64,000 bases of DNA from the NCBI GenBank assembly GCA_005408345.1, contig SEMN01000456.1, positions 62,001-126,000 of the forward strand. The letters are read 5' to 3'. Source of the DNA: Macquaria australasica (lineage: Eukaryota > Chordata > Actinopteri > Centrarchiformes > Percichthyidae). The notes beneath the pieces were generated by a model, which had not been told where the DNA came from, made no database searches, and worked only from the letters and a program-made list of their open reading frames with translations. The position numbers and the translations under genes were made by a program. Below, piece after piece: positions 23,300 through 34,551 of the stretch. The first letter of the stretch is position 1, and each line of letters opens with the position of its first letter.

Positions 23300-23642
23300 C
23301 AAGTTTTGTACAAAGTTTGGAAAATGCTTAATTTTAGCCGTTATGTTTTCAAGGTTAGGAATATGCTTGAATTCACATATACTCCTTGAAAAATGCTTGA
23401 TTTTTTAAAAACATAATCTGGTGTTTCATAATCTACACAATCACTCATGTAAACCAAAAATCTTTTAATATTTGAAATGAAACGATCCCGTCATCATATT
23501 TGTTTGTTGTCTCCTGGAATTTATAGTAACAATTTAGATGTGATGATAAAGGCTTCGAGAGTCTGGAAATAACTGGTTTAGGTACCTTGAAAATGCTTAA
23601 ACAATGCTTGAATTTTACTCTTAAAAAGCTGTACGAACCCTG
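23300..23642 (-). mobile_element. MITE with 6-bp target duplication, copy 1
   Basis: The reverse complement starts CAGGGTTCGTACAGC and matches the copy at 53291-53611 along its whole length, with a few small indels. The plus-strand left end is CAAGTTTTGTACAAAG and the right end GTACGAACCCTG, giving inverted ends. The flanks carry an exact 6-bp duplication TAAATA (23294-23299 and 23643-23648). There is no coding capacity, so a transposase must come from elsewhere. CAGGG ends with a 6-bp duplication fit a hAT6-like or Dada-like group; which one is undecided. Confidence 0.75.
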
Positions 23643-23650
23643 TAAATATG

Positions 23651-23800
23651 AAGCTATAGCCAGCAGCCGCTTAGCTTAGCTTAGCATAAAGACTGGAAAC
23701 AGGGGACTAACAAATAAGCATATTTCCCAAAATGTCAAATGTGCTAATTTGGTTATGTGGGTTTGTTGATTTTGAACCTCAGTCAGACAGTAAGAGTGAT
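23651..23800. repeat. Dispersed fish repeat with GCTTA tandem units
   Basis: GCTTAGCTTAGCTTAGCATAAAGACTGGAAACAGGG-type text (read in pieces at 23667-23705) is a very common teleost block from memory. The downstream part has diverged. Confidence 0.45.
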
Positions 23801-24130
23801 TTAAAGCCACTTTAAACTAGAGAGAAAGACGTAAATATCAAGCATTAACTTAGAAAGAGAAAAAGATGAAAAGGTGGTGAAAAAATGAATATAGTAGCCG
23901 GAAACCATTCATGTGGTGTTATGTATATCTGTAGAGAGAGAATTGATCTGTTGAGGAAGGTTTGAACAAGATCTTGACAAATTCCCCTCATCACCAGAAT
24001 CAGGAAAATAATTTGAATGCAGTCTTAAACCAGCAGCCACACTGTCTCTTAGAAATCACGTTCATATACTATTTATTTTTAAACACATTGCATCTTGTGC
24101 CTGAAGTCAATGTTGACTTTTGACAAGAGG
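23801..24130. other. Non-coding DNA
   Basis: Nothing recognised. Confidence 0.5.
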
Positions 24131-24345
24131 ACAATCTAATTGAATTCAATTTAATTGATTTTTATTTAAAAAGGGACAATGTACATTTGTACATTCAAAG
24201 CTGAAGGGCTAGTTTTCATCGGCAGGCCCTTTGCCTGATGTTGTTAGGCATCCTAGAATAAAAATAATACATTATGTACAATAGATAAAAACATACTACA
24301 TTATGATAAAAAGCATATACAATACAGTTAAACAACATAAATGGA
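24131..24345 (-). mobile_element. LINE-like 3' end (minus strand)
   Basis: On the minus strand it ends ACATTGTCCCTTTTTAAATA, then AAAATCAATTAAATTGAATT: an untranslated tail with a short AT-rich tandem end and no poly(A), as in many fish non-LTR elements. There is no coding part. Family unknown. Confidence 0.4.
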
Positions 24346-24478
24346 CAAAATCCAATTAGCATATGATACAGGTACAATATGAGAATCTAACCTTAACCAA
24401 GATCTGTCAGCTGCCCTCTTGTTTTCACATGATGAAGGTTTATGTCACACAGGGGCTTGCGGTATAATTTATACTATT

Positions 24479-24489
24479 TGTGTGTGTGC

Positions 24490-24521
<32 letters not shown>

Positions 24522-24522
24522 A
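24479..24522. repeat. (TG)n microsatellite
   Basis: TG array with early C interruptions. Confidence 0.9.
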
Positions 24523-26817
24523 TTTGAGTTTAGCTGTCTCTGTATTACTGTCATGTGGATTTTCCTGTCATGCTGACAGGTTATCATTTGACCTTTTTGT
24601 TCCAAACTCGGATAATTTAACCTTTTCCACCATTTCTGACAGAGTAAAACAATACAGTATGAACACTCGAACTGTTAGCTTCTACTTCCAAATTACTATG
24701 ACTATGGGGAGTTTTTAGAACAATAGGGAGACTTGGGTAACCAGGCTTGTTTAACTGAAACTAAAAACTGACTTTCCTCTCTCCCTCGACTTTTTTTTAA
24801 ACCTTTGCATGTTCACACAGAAAGCGAATATCTCTAAAAGGCACATTTCACATGGGTCAATAAATAGATAAATATCAAAATATTGCCTTTTTGACTTTCT
24901 TGATGATAATATCACCTTTTTAACAGATGTTAAAGTTTTACCAGGTGCTAATGCCAGTGATTTATGCGGTGCTAATATTAACGGTAAAGGTAGTTAGAAT
25001 TTCAAATGTGTTATTCTTTAGCTAACACACACACATACTGTGAGAATACAGGCCTGAGGGCTAACAGTAGCCCTTCCAGGGGTTTAGGAAGCCCCGTCGT
25101 TTTCCTGCTGTGCTGCACTGTCATGTAGATGTGACCCAACGATCATCTCCTCCATTCAGCATGCTGCTTTTGTTTTAAGTCCCCGCCCTTTATGTGTGTG
25201 CGTGTGTCAGTGAGTCAGTGAGTGTGTGTGATGCATGTGTGTAAGTAAGTACGTAATACAGTAAGTAGGTAAGTATCCCTCCCAGCATTTCCTGTCTTAT
25301 GGAGCTCAGGCGGTGTTAGCCAGGGTTAGCTGAGGCTTTAGCACCTGCTGTCACTGCTACAGTCCCACTCACTTGTCCAGACACAACGGCTTTAGCTTGG
25401 AGATGAGGATTACTGCTAGTAATGTGTGTTAAGAGCATTAGCTTTGGCCTGGGTGGGTAATAGATTGTTAGAAAGTATCAGACAATAACCAGGAACACGC
25501 CTTTAATTGAATAAAGTTGGCAGTACCAAACAAAAAGCCTGAAAAGTTTGCTAAATTAAGCTCATGTATGTCAAGGAAGATTTGGACTGTTAGAATCACA
25601 CATGTATGTTACATGTATGTTTGAATGTTGCAGTCTTTGCCAGTGAAACAGTGGAAGAAAGTGGACTTCATCAGCTTATCCAAAATCCCGGAAACAGAAG
25701 TCACTAACAGACTCAGCTGAGATTTTGATGACTATTGTTTCTCTTTCAAAACGTGCTGTTCGAACATGTGTTTCATCTCTGCACTCACTGACCCCACAGA
25801 CTGAAAGGAAGTTCATTTTCATCAGATCCTTAAATATACAGTATAGTGTGCATAATACACTTTAACTGTTGAATTTAATAATATATACTGATCGTCATCT
25901 TCCATTTCACATGGCCACATAAACTTCTTTAAACTGCTGTGTCAGTGAAAACGGTGTGCATCACCTTGATTTCCCCCCACTACATTCAACTCTGACCCAA
26001 AATTCAATGAATAAAGGAGGTGGAATTTCATTATAAGGATGGAGAATTTAATTTTGTGTAAGCCAGAGTTAAAAATCTGCACTCTGAGATCATACCAGGA
26101 TGTAATTGGCAAAAGGTCACAAGCAAATATCTGAGAATGTGGATACCAGGTTAGAAATTTAAAATCTTTTTCTTACGTATTTCACATTCTGATTCATATT
26201 AAGCTTCGATAGCAGGACTGATCAAGCCGCTTTGTGTGATGTCCTGAAAGCACTAACTTAGCAAATTAATTATTGCACTCAATCTATCCAGAGTATTTAC
26301 AAAGAAGTGTCACTGTATATGTAGCATATTTGCCTTATGTCCTTGTCCATTTTGACTCTGATGAACACGCAGTAGTGTGGAAATGTGAGTTTGTTTGCAC
26401 TGTTAAAGGCAGCAAATCAATCGGTGTGTGTCTGCCTCTTGATAATGTAGGGTTCACAGAAACTCTGTGCTGTCTCATTTCTGGTATGAGAACTAAAATT
26501 ATAAAATGCATTTCAGTGGTGAACTTTTTTTCAGCAAAGGACCCATTTTGATTGAAGCCTGAGGGTTATTATAGTTGAATTTATCATACAACACTTTCAG
26601 CTGCCATTACTTTTTTGGGTAATTTGTCATAATATATTCGCAACTTTATTAAAAGAACAAAAAGTTTGTATCCGAATGCATTGACACGATACAGTTTAGT
26701 GAAGGAGTTAAGTTGTCTTTGCTGGAACTTTTTGTTCTTTCAACACAATGTCATATTTCTGTCAACCCAATTTGTTTCACTACTAGGATCTACAGCATGA
26801 TTCATCTTTTGTATGGT
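24523..26817. other. Non-coding DNA, no gene seen
   Basis: AT-rich. GT and GTAAGTAA-type low-complexity DNA at 25193-25275. A 92-codon frame at 26273-26551 has no recognisable motif and is not supported as a gene. Confidence 0.5.
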
Positions 26818-26868
26818 CATGTTTAGGCACTCAAAGCACATGGTTAGGGTTAGGAAAAGATTGTTGTC
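26818..26868. repeat. Scrap of a fish repeat with GGTTAGGGTTAGG
   Basis: GTTTAGGCACTCAAAGCACA followed by GGTTAGGGTTAGGAAAAGAT matches a common teleost dispersed repeat from memory. It is not a telomere array, since only two units are present. Confidence 0.4.
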
Positions 26869-26878
26869 TTGTTTAAAT

Positions 26879-27259
26879 TAGTGATGGGCAAAGCAGTTCT
26901 TTTCAGTGTACTGAATCATTAGAATCAATATAGTAAAAAGATTTATTCAAAAGACTTGTTCACCGAATTGTTCAGTGCTTGACTGGAGCTTGGACTGTGT
27001 AGTCCCACTCACTGAACTATATCTGGATTGCAGTCTAAGATCAATGTTGTTGAATCATTGCAGCTAAATGTTAGCAACTCGTATCAGCTGTGTATTTGCT
27101 GTCTTGAAGACACCCCATTCCTCCTGTGAACGAATGACTTGAATCACTCTTTCAGTGAGCGAGTGTATCCCTGCACGTTCATCCACAACTGACTGAGAGA
27201 TGAACGGATCGTTTCAGGAAGTGATTCAGTTCGTTCACCCAACGAACGACACTGCACTA
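26879..27259. mobile_element. hAT-like MITE (TAGTGATGGG type)
   Basis: Starts TAGTGATGGGCAAAGCAGTT and ends CGAACGACACTGCACTA, with imperfect inverted ends. The interior is full of GAATCA and GTTCA/TGAAC words, typical of a widespread vertebrate hAT-related MITE. The flanks GTTTAAAT (26871-26878) and GATTAAAT (27260-27267) agree at 7 of 8 positions, as expected for an 8-bp hAT duplication that has since mutated. No coding capacity. Confidence 0.55.
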
Positions 27260-27324
27260 GATTAAATACTGAAAAAGTCAATGCTGACCTGAAGCATGAC
27301 ACAATGTGTTTACTTAATTAAGAA

Positions 27325-27430
27325 ATTAAAATTCAAATAAGCTTTATTGGCATGACAGATCAAGAATCTATATTGCCAAAGCGGTACAGAAATACAATGT
27401 AATAAAGGCATTAAATAACATAAATAATAA
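27325..27430 (-). mobile_element. LINE 3'-end fragment (minus strand)
   Basis: On the minus strand it reads TTTGGCAATATAGATTC, then TGTCATGCCAATAAAGCTTA, TTTGAATTTTAATT. The TGTCATGCCAATAAA block is the same as at the 3' end of the plus-strand remnant at 56190-56858, so both belong to one family. Confidence 0.55.
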
Positions 27431-29029
27431 AAACATGGGCAGCTGTAATCCTTACATACAGGTGTAATCGCTCAAACATTTACTACAGAGCTTGTTTCCC
27501 TTAGTGTATGACAACAGTCAACATATTTTGCAGCTAATACTGCACACTGACTCCCCACATAGGTAGGGCAGTTTCTGAAGATCAACATTTAATCGAAACT
27601 TTCATTAACCTTGACCAAAGGTTGTCCAGTGTCCTGCTCTTTGTATCCCCATAATCTATTGCGACTACCTCCCTATGAATTTGGTAAATAAATGTTGCAC
27701 TTCCCTCAATTGGACAAACGTTGCCACAGAACATAATTCAGTCAGCGAGTACATTTTCTTATAAAACACCAGCATCTGGTTGACCTTGACCACAGCACGT
27801 CAATAAATGGTTTGGTCACTTTGATATATTTTAAGATATTTAAAAACAACACTGTACACAGCAAGATGTGTGTGTGCTCTCGCCTGAATCATCATATCAC
27901 TGCTCTGCTGATTAGCATTCATGCTCCTCTGATGAGAAATATTATGATCACTGATCTTCTGGAGACCACTGGTTTGACACACACACACATACACACACAC
28001 AGACCTCTCAGTGGGCGCCAGCAGCAGACCAGGTAATGATGGCTATTTCAGTTTCTCTACTCCTGATGTTCACATTGACTGGCAACCTCACACTGAGACG
28101 GATAATCTCCTCTCCTCTCCTCTCTTGCCTTGTTGCCTTGTTTGGGAGAGAGGCAGATAGGAAGTGGGCAGAATACTCTCCTGTTGTGTATCAGCGGCGT
28201 GCCACTCACACTCACCCCCAGGATCCTCACATGTGGATGAGCAAGTACACACACACACACACACACATTTACAAACACACCTGCACAGAGAAAGAGTTGT
28301 ACTGTATGTTGAGCAACAGAGGACAAGAAGAGACAGTGAAGGAGAGGAACAAACATGAGTCGGGGGAAACAGAGCAGCAAATAGACAGATCATACATGAA
28401 GAAAAAGGACGATAAAGAGCAAAGGAATTAAAAAAATAAAAGAATAAAGAGACACAAAAGACAATAAAGCGGTTCATAAAAAAAAGTTTCCAAAATGAAG
28501 ATATCTAACAAAACAAAACAAAAATCTAAATAAATACCACAGAGGGATTAAAATCTAGTAGAACTCCATGCAGGAAGGGAAAATCCTCAACAAGGATCAG
28601 ACACTGTGACTTGGTAATTGAAAAAGGTTGTCATAGAAACTTATGGCAAGAAAGGAGCATCTGAAAAGTGTCTGTTGACTCTGCAAATAAAACAAAATTG
28701 AAGATGAAACTGATACCTTTATATGAAGCCACAGATATCTTCCTATCTGATGAGGATTTGACAGGCTCCCTCGACCAATCAGATAAGGAAAAGATAAAAA
28801 AAAACAGACAACAGCTGAAAAAAATCATCTTGTCGCCAATATAATAATGCAAATATATAATTCCCATGAGGCAACCTAAGTATACTTGTTATGCTATTGA
28901 GGCGACTGACCCTGAAAATACAATGTGCTATAGATACAGAGGCAGAGCGAGGAAACGAAGGAGGGTTCCCCTGTTTCCTGCTGAACTGCAAAGCGTCTCG
29001 GTGTGTAAAAGACACAAGACTAATCACTC
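27431..29029. other. Non-coding DNA, no gene seen
   Basis: Contains CA patches at 27979-28000 and 28245-28268. Overlapping frames of up to 131 codons on both strands (28036-28477) are driven by these repeats and by A-rich DNA, so they are not called. Confidence 0.5.
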
Positions 29030-29190
29030 TCATTGTGGCCTATTTCCATGGTAACTCTGCACCGAGCGGTAATTTAGCCTCGCTAGCTAACGACACAGAG
29101 CGAGTCATTATCTTAGCGCCATACTAGGGCCTCCTATTTAAAGATTCACACCATGAATGAACAATTAGAGAACAGATTGCTGGCCTAAGT
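29030..29190. promoter_or_regulatory. Candidate conserved non-coding element
   Basis: Complex text with GGTAATTTAGCCTCGCTAGC, GAGTCATTATCTTAGCGCC and TCCTATTTAAAGATTC. No simple repeats. Weak inference. Confidence 0.25.
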
Positions 29191-29458
29191 GGGGGAGAGA
29201 CAGGAAAAGACAGAGGGAGAGAGGAGACTAGGCCAGTACGTGGTCACCCCTCTGTTTGTCCATCCATCCATCCATAAATCCATCCAGGGATGCCCTCTGT
29301 ATTGCTTTAATATACAGTAACATCATTGTTAATTTGCTCGCCCTTCAAACAGTTAAAATGGAAATTTTAATTAAAAGACAATTCATTATTCTTACTCAGG
29401 ATTTTGCTAAGAAAACCTGAAAGATAACAGTAATAACAGTATCAGGATAGAATGAATA

Positions 29459-29461
<3 letters not shown>

Positions 29462-29512
<51 letters not shown>
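29462..29512. repeat. (TA)n microsatellite, about 51 bp
   Basis: Uninterrupted TA array; such tracts can extrude cruciforms. Confidence 0.95.
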
Positions 29513-29515
<3 letters not shown>

Positions 29516-29574
29516 CCACTGCGTCAGTGCAGTAGCTTTACTGAAATGAATTAGGTGGCTACATTTATTGATGC

Positions 29575-29720
29575 AGTGCGTTACTCTTGGTTGCTCCAAC
29601 ATGGCATGTGACCGAGACGGGAGACCGTTGTTTGCATCCCGTTTCCTGCCAACAGTCAATGTTGTTTCCTTGCTACCGTGACCAAAATATTTTTCTAACC
29701 TGAGCCAAATAGTTGTTGTA
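29575..29720. repeat. Possible dispersed fish repeat
   Basis: GACGGGAGACCGTTGTTTGC and CATCCCGTTTCCTGCC resemble a repeat I have seen in percomorph genomes. Class unknown. Confidence 0.35.
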
Positions 29721-30148
29721 CTTGAAGGCTGGGGTGTACTTGAAACTAACTAGTTTGTGCAAAGTGTTGCCTCCCCACATCTGAAGGCGAAATATTTTAG
29801 CACTGTTTCGAATGGTCATACTTGAACGTGGGCGAAAAGCTTGCCATTATAGAGAGTGACCAGATGCGATGAATTGTACAAATGTGGATAACGGTGCACA
29901 ACAGACTCTCCTCAAAGGCATTAATAGTGTTGAAGGTTTCAGACACTGTTCGGCAATCTGAGGAGCGCTTCATTTGAAGCATACTGACATCCTGAACCTC
30001 ACCAAACCTAACAGTTTTTGAAGGCACTAACAAACGAGGAGGACTTGTTGTTTTAAGGAGACATTAGTGACATTTGAAGAACAAGGCCCTGGTCTGTCCC
30101 AAACCACACCACAGCAACCCTCCTCAAGGCCAGTGTCTTATTCAAACG

Positions 30149-30191
30149 GTACTGTGTGTGTGTGTGTGTGTGTGCGTGTGTGTGTGTTAAC

Positions 30192-30245
<54 letters not shown>
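30149..30245. repeat. Compound (TG)n and (CT)n microsatellite
   Basis: TG run at 30149-30187 with a C interruption, then a pure CT array at 30193-30245. Confidence 0.92.
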
Positions 30246-30248
<3 letters not shown>

Positions 30249-30374
30249 AGGGCCTTTTATGTGTCTCCTTCAAAAGAAGCTGTCAAGTTGTACTGTTTAA
30301 GGGCTCACAGGAAGGACAAAAAGCATACTTTGTTTTGTTTTGTTTGCCTGCCGTGGCGTTCAGCTGAATGAATG

Positions 30375-30610
30375 AGTGAGTGAGTGGAGGGGAGAGAGAG
30401 AAGAGAAAGAGAAGAGAGAGTGAGAGTGTGTGTGTGTGAGGGAGAGGGGGGGGGGTAACATGTAATTTACTGTTTGCCCCACTCTACTGTACATTGCTTT
30501 AGTTATGCTAATGCTGCTCTTTGTCGGGCTGGAGAGATAGCCATCAATCAGCTGTCAATTGGTCAATTGGAAGAAAAAGAGAGAGAGAGAGAGAGAAAGA
30601 GAAGGCCCCT
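30375..30610. repeat. Purine-rich low-complexity DNA
   Basis: GA and GAGT runs at 30375-30470, including a G10 run near 30447, and GA units at 30571-30602. Confidence 0.6.
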
Positions 30611-30889
30611 GTTCCCTCCCTCCTCGTCCTCCTCTTCTTCTCTGCTACCTAGAGGACTTGGGGATCCTGGCAAAGCCTGGCAGCTGGATCCGGATCTGGA
30701 TCTGGAGTCCAGGTGAAGGGCAGGCGACAGATCTGGGGCAAAGCAAAGTGAGAATTCATAAAAATAAGTTTGCTACAATCTGTTTATGTGTCTTCCTGAT
30801 TAGCTGTCAAAAAGCCCCCTGAGAGTCTTTGTTTTCTTCTTGTTGTTGTCAAAAAGCATTTTAAAAGAAGCATCTAATTGTAATATGAC

Positions 30890-31235
30890 ACTCTGGAAAC
30901 TCGCTGTGCCACTCACAGCCTGTTGGCCGCTGTCAGCAGAGGACGAACCCTTTATTATGCTAGCTAATGTTAGCGCTAAGATAAGCTAACAGGCCCATTA
31001 GTGCCAGTTCATTTAGCTCGTTAGCCGAAGCCTCGGGCTGATGACATTCATTACATATCATTAGTGCACAATTAACATGTCTCACTCTGACACCGTCGCT
31101 CCCAATGTTACACGACACTTTTAATCATGTTTTATGAAATGTTTCTGCCGGCGTGACATGATTTATGAGTTTTACATGACGTTCATTACATCAAACAGCT
31201 GTAATCATAAAGGCTGCTGCAGACTGATTCCAGGT
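30890..31235. promoter_or_regulatory. Strong candidate conserved non-coding element
   Basis: About 345 bp of complex sequence with no simple repeats. Core sites are frequent: GCTAGCTAATGTTAGCGCTA, CATTAGTGCCAG, CATATCATTAGTGCACAATT, ACTTTTAATCATG and TACATCAAACAGCTGTAATC (E-box CAGCTG). Density and spacing of TAAT/ATTA cores exceed the neighbouring DNA. Enhancer role is inference. Confidence 0.35.
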
Positions 31236-31626
31236 CCAAAGTCAGAGCCCTGCTCTGTCCTTGTGACTGAAAATTGGGAAGTAGTTTATTTAGAAATCAT
31301 ATTTTTTTCTTTCTCCCATCAGTTTATTTCTCATTTTATTGCTTCCTTGGCTATTAATCTTCCAGGAATGCAGTTTTACATTTTGCAGCACATTGTAGCA
31401 TGTCAAGGTAAAGCTGATTCAGTTCTCGTTTTCAGAAGATTGCAGAGCACGCTACTGTCTGAAAAGACCTTCAGGATAGTAATAGCAGAGACGAGGTGTG
31501 TCAGATTACAACTGCTTTTTAGGTTTGTTTTGTAGTCCACACTTGTTGGTGATTTGTTGGACTGACGACACAGTTTTTTATTCAGAAATGTGCTGTCAGA
31601 GATTTTGACAATGTGGCAGCCAAATG
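31236..31626. other. Non-coding DNA
   Basis: Includes part of a 133-codon frame (31134-31535) that has no motif and overlaps the candidate element. Not called as a gene. Confidence 0.45.
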
Positions 31627-31808
31627 TAGTGGTGGAAAGTAACTAAGTACAATTACTCAGGTATTGTAATAATTGTATCGTACTTGTTGTACAATTTTGA
31701 GGTACTTTACTTGTGTATTCCCATTTTCTCTTACTTCAGACTTCTACTCCACTACATTTCAAGTTTTTTTTGATAGCTATAATTACCATTTACTGTTTTT
31801 AACCACTT
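31627..31808 (-). mobile_element. hAT-type MITE fragment, relative of 61400-61878
   Basis: AGTGGTGGAAAGTAACTAAG then CAATTTTGAGGTACTTTACTT and TTCTACTCCACTACATTTCA. It matches the reverse complement of the right part of the 61400-61878 element. Only one end is recognisable. Confidence 0.6.
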
Positions 31809-32430
31809 GTGTAAAACTGACCAATACTTTTTGAGTTAGGTATGATGTATTAGGCTCCAAAAGGTTTGCTTTAGCACATTTATAAGTCAGTTTCTCGAAG
31901 AATCTTAAATCTAAACCTAAATTGAGATCCGGGGTGGGAGATTTGGATGAGTTTAATATCAAAATCTATGTATAATAAAATGACAGAGACCTTGAAGTCC
32001 TGAGAGGTGATCTTTTTTATTTTATAGACACAAAATAATAACAAAAATTATTATCTTGTGTGTATAAGTATATAATTTTGGGGGCTCCAAATGAAATGGC
32101 AAATGTAGGCAAATCACATATAAAATGACAAAACAAACGTTCACTGTTATGCATTACATTATAAAAAAACACAAAAACATTTTAATTATAATTTGCTTGG
32201 AATCAATACCTTAAACATTCTGTAAAACGATAACATGATATGATAATACGTCACAATAGCATTTCACCGAAAGTCGACATTTCGGCATTTATCATTAAGC
32301 ATCAACCAGCCTTAATTTAGATGGTCACCAATTTCACCAAAAAAGGTTTCATTTTGTAGCTTTCTTTCTTTTTTTCCCTTTTTTTTTTCAAGTAAAGTTG
32401 TCGTGACGTTGCTTTAACCACTTCCTGTGA
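31809..32430. other. Non-coding DNA, AT-rich
   Basis: No gene. T-rich run at 32361-32390. Confidence 0.5.
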
Positions 32431-32465
32431 TAGATCTTTGCATATCCTTTATATGCAAAGATCTA
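32431..32465. other. Perfect 15-bp inverted repeat (hairpin)
   Basis: Arms TAGATCTTTGCATAT (32431-32445) and ATATGCAAAGATCTA (32451-32465) are exact reverse complements around the loop CCTTT. TTTGCAT and ATGCAAA resemble octamer (POU) sites. It lies 17 bp before a CA array. Confidence 0.9.
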
Positions 32466-32478
32466 AGACAGTCCAACA

Positions 32479-32481
<3 letters not shown>

Positions 32482-32518
<37 letters not shown>

Positions 32519-32644
32519 GTACAAACAGTACTATTCTGTTTTTTCTCCGTATCACACTCACCCACCCACTGATCCACACACAGACATAGAGAGAGAGAGC
32601 AGTATTGATTTTGCTGTCTCCAGGCTGTTGAGAGTGTGTGTACT

Positions 32645-32687
<43 letters not shown>
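32482..32687. repeat. CA array and TG array
   Basis: (CA)n at 32482-32515 and (TG)n at about 32646-32687: the two strands of one repeat type in opposite order. Confidence 0.88.
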
Positions 32688-32688
<1 letters not shown>

Positions 32689-32899
32689 AAAGGGATTAAG
32701 GCCCTCGCTCAGCTGAGATACCATCAGCCATCAACCCTGCTAGTCCGCTTCGGGCTTTCCCGGCTGCCGCATTGTCTATTCTGCTCCGCTATGTGAAAAA
32801 TGTTGAATATCAACAATGGCTTTCAGTGGTGTATTGTTGAGTTTTTGTATGAACTAATCTTGCCTCAGTGAAAGAGACCTAGGGCTTGGACAAAACGTC
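32688..32899. other. Non-coding DNA
   Basis: No gene recognised. Confidence 0.5.
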
Positions 32900-33330
32900 T
32901 AGAGCCACAGCATTCCTAGCTGGCTCTCCCCTTGAACACTGAGCAGAAGGCTGGGGCTGAGGGAGGCAGAGTAGAGGGGAAGGCAGGCTGGAGGAAAGGC
33001 AGGGACAGGGAGAGCCGGGGCCGGGGTAGGAGCTCCGAGGCGGGGGGTTAGGGGGATGACGGGCCAGGGGAGGAAAAAGTGTGAAGGTGTGAGGGCGGGG
33101 TGGGCATGGGAACTGGGCAAAGGTGAGGGACAGTGAGGCTGAGGAGAGGCCGAGGTTAAGGTGCCATGGCTGGAAGAGGAATGCTAGGCTAAAGGAGGGG
33201 TAAGGTAAAGATGAGGGGTAAGGTTAGGAGAAAGTGTCGCATGGAGGAGGAGGAGGAGGAAGAGGAGGAGAAGGCCAGGTAGGGAAGATAAAGTGATAGT
33301 GAAGAAAAACTGGGAACTGGGAGAAAGTGC
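32900..33330. repeat. G-rich, purine-skewed tract
   Basis: Over 400 bp dominated by AGG, GGGG and AGGTAAGG words. 33016-33046 has closely spaced G-runs of quadruplex type (GGGGCCGGGG, GGCGGGGGG). GAGGA units at 33242-33270. The minus-strand proline-rich frame here is a composition effect. Confidence 0.75.
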
Positions 33331-33798
33331 CAACTGAGACTAAGTTGGCAGGGGTTGAAATAGATTATTATTTATTATTATTACTTTTCCTGCATAGAAA
33401 TGGTGGATGAGTGTAGGAGAAGACGCTGAAGAAGATGTCTAAAACCAGTTAAGGTATAGGAACTAGACTAGGCTGGAGTTGAGACAGGTAGCAAGATAAC
33501 CAGAGACTGAAATATAGCCAGGAAAAGAGACTTTAGGTGTGGGGATTCTGTTTTCCTTTTCCTGCCATGGATGTAATGCTGGTTTGGACAGCGGCCGACG
33601 TCCAATCAGACAACAGGACTGTAGGCCTTGTCATAATGACAACCATGACATCACAGCAAGGTAAGCTGACTGAAAGATTGGCTGAATGATTGACTGACTC
33701 TGTGACTGTGTTACCGACTAACTGAGTGACATAGAATAGTGATTGGCTGGTCTGAATTTCTGTTTTTTTTCTTTTTTTCTTATCCTGCCTCTTTCTCA

Positions 33799-33836
<38 letters not shown>

Positions 33837-34546
33837 CTCTCTCTCTCTTGCTCTTCTTGAAACAAGCTCAACAAGATCAAGAAAGAGTCCAGGTGTGGGT
33901 GCAGATGTAGAGTGTGTGAGGAGTAACTGTCAGAGACCGTGAAGAGTTTCACCTGGCTGTGCATGGTGTTTTCATGCAGATATATCTACTATCAAACTGC
34001 CTGTGGTGCTGCTCAGAGTGAGGTTTCTGTCTCTGTGTGTGTGTGTGTGTGTGTGTGTGTCGCCATCTCTGTGGTCTTCCTCCGTGCGTCTCCTTCCTGT
34101 CCCACTGTGTCTGATGAGGCTCCTGCAGATAGAGAGAGGGAGTGAGGAAGAGCTGGGATGGAGTCGATAGTGATCTTTTCCCTCTGTTTGTATTAGATTC
34201 TGCCTTTATATGACCTGCGTTCATCTCTGAGTCATGGCAGAGTGACACAATGTTAAATTAGCAGTTTTAAACAGTTTTATTTGCATTGCATTTCAACCAG
34301 TTGATCCACCAGGAGCAAGTCACTGGCGCAGTTCATCCTGCAGACACTCACACATGGAACTGACTAGATTGAGCACAGCTCTTCTGTTGAGCAGAGGAGA
34401 GCCACATGCCTTGCTTAAGGGCACAACAAAGTAATTTACTATGTCCCAATTCCATACTACATTGTATGCATCATATACTATAATAGTGTTTTTGCAGTTA
34501 CTTTTAATGTGGAAGTGACACAATATTTGCACCACTTGACTTTAGA
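33331..34546. other. Non-coding DNA with CT and GT arrays
   Basis: (CT)n with one interruption at 33802-33848 and (GT)n at 34036-34060. Short frames on both strands cross these arrays and are not genes. Confidence 0.6.
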
Positions 34547-34551
34547 ATGAC
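34547..34551. repeat. Left target-site duplication (ATGAC)
   Basis: The five bases next to the left LTR are repeated exactly at 41403-41407 next to the right LTR, as expected for BEL/Pao integration (usually 4-6 bp). Confidence 0.88.

Noticed and set aside
26845..26865. Telomere-like GGTTAGGGTTAGG
   Set aside because: Only two units, within a dispersed fish repeat; not an interstitial telomere.
28036..28477. 131- and 129-codon frames on opposite strands
   Set aside because: Both cross CA repeats and A-rich DNA and show no motif.
31134..31535. 133-codon plus-strand frame as a gene
   Set aside because: No motif, starts inside a candidate non-coding element, and such lengths occur by chance in 64 kb.
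33533..33964. 143-codon minus-strand frame
   Set aside because: Its core is an Arg-Glu run from a CT array; no recognisable domain.
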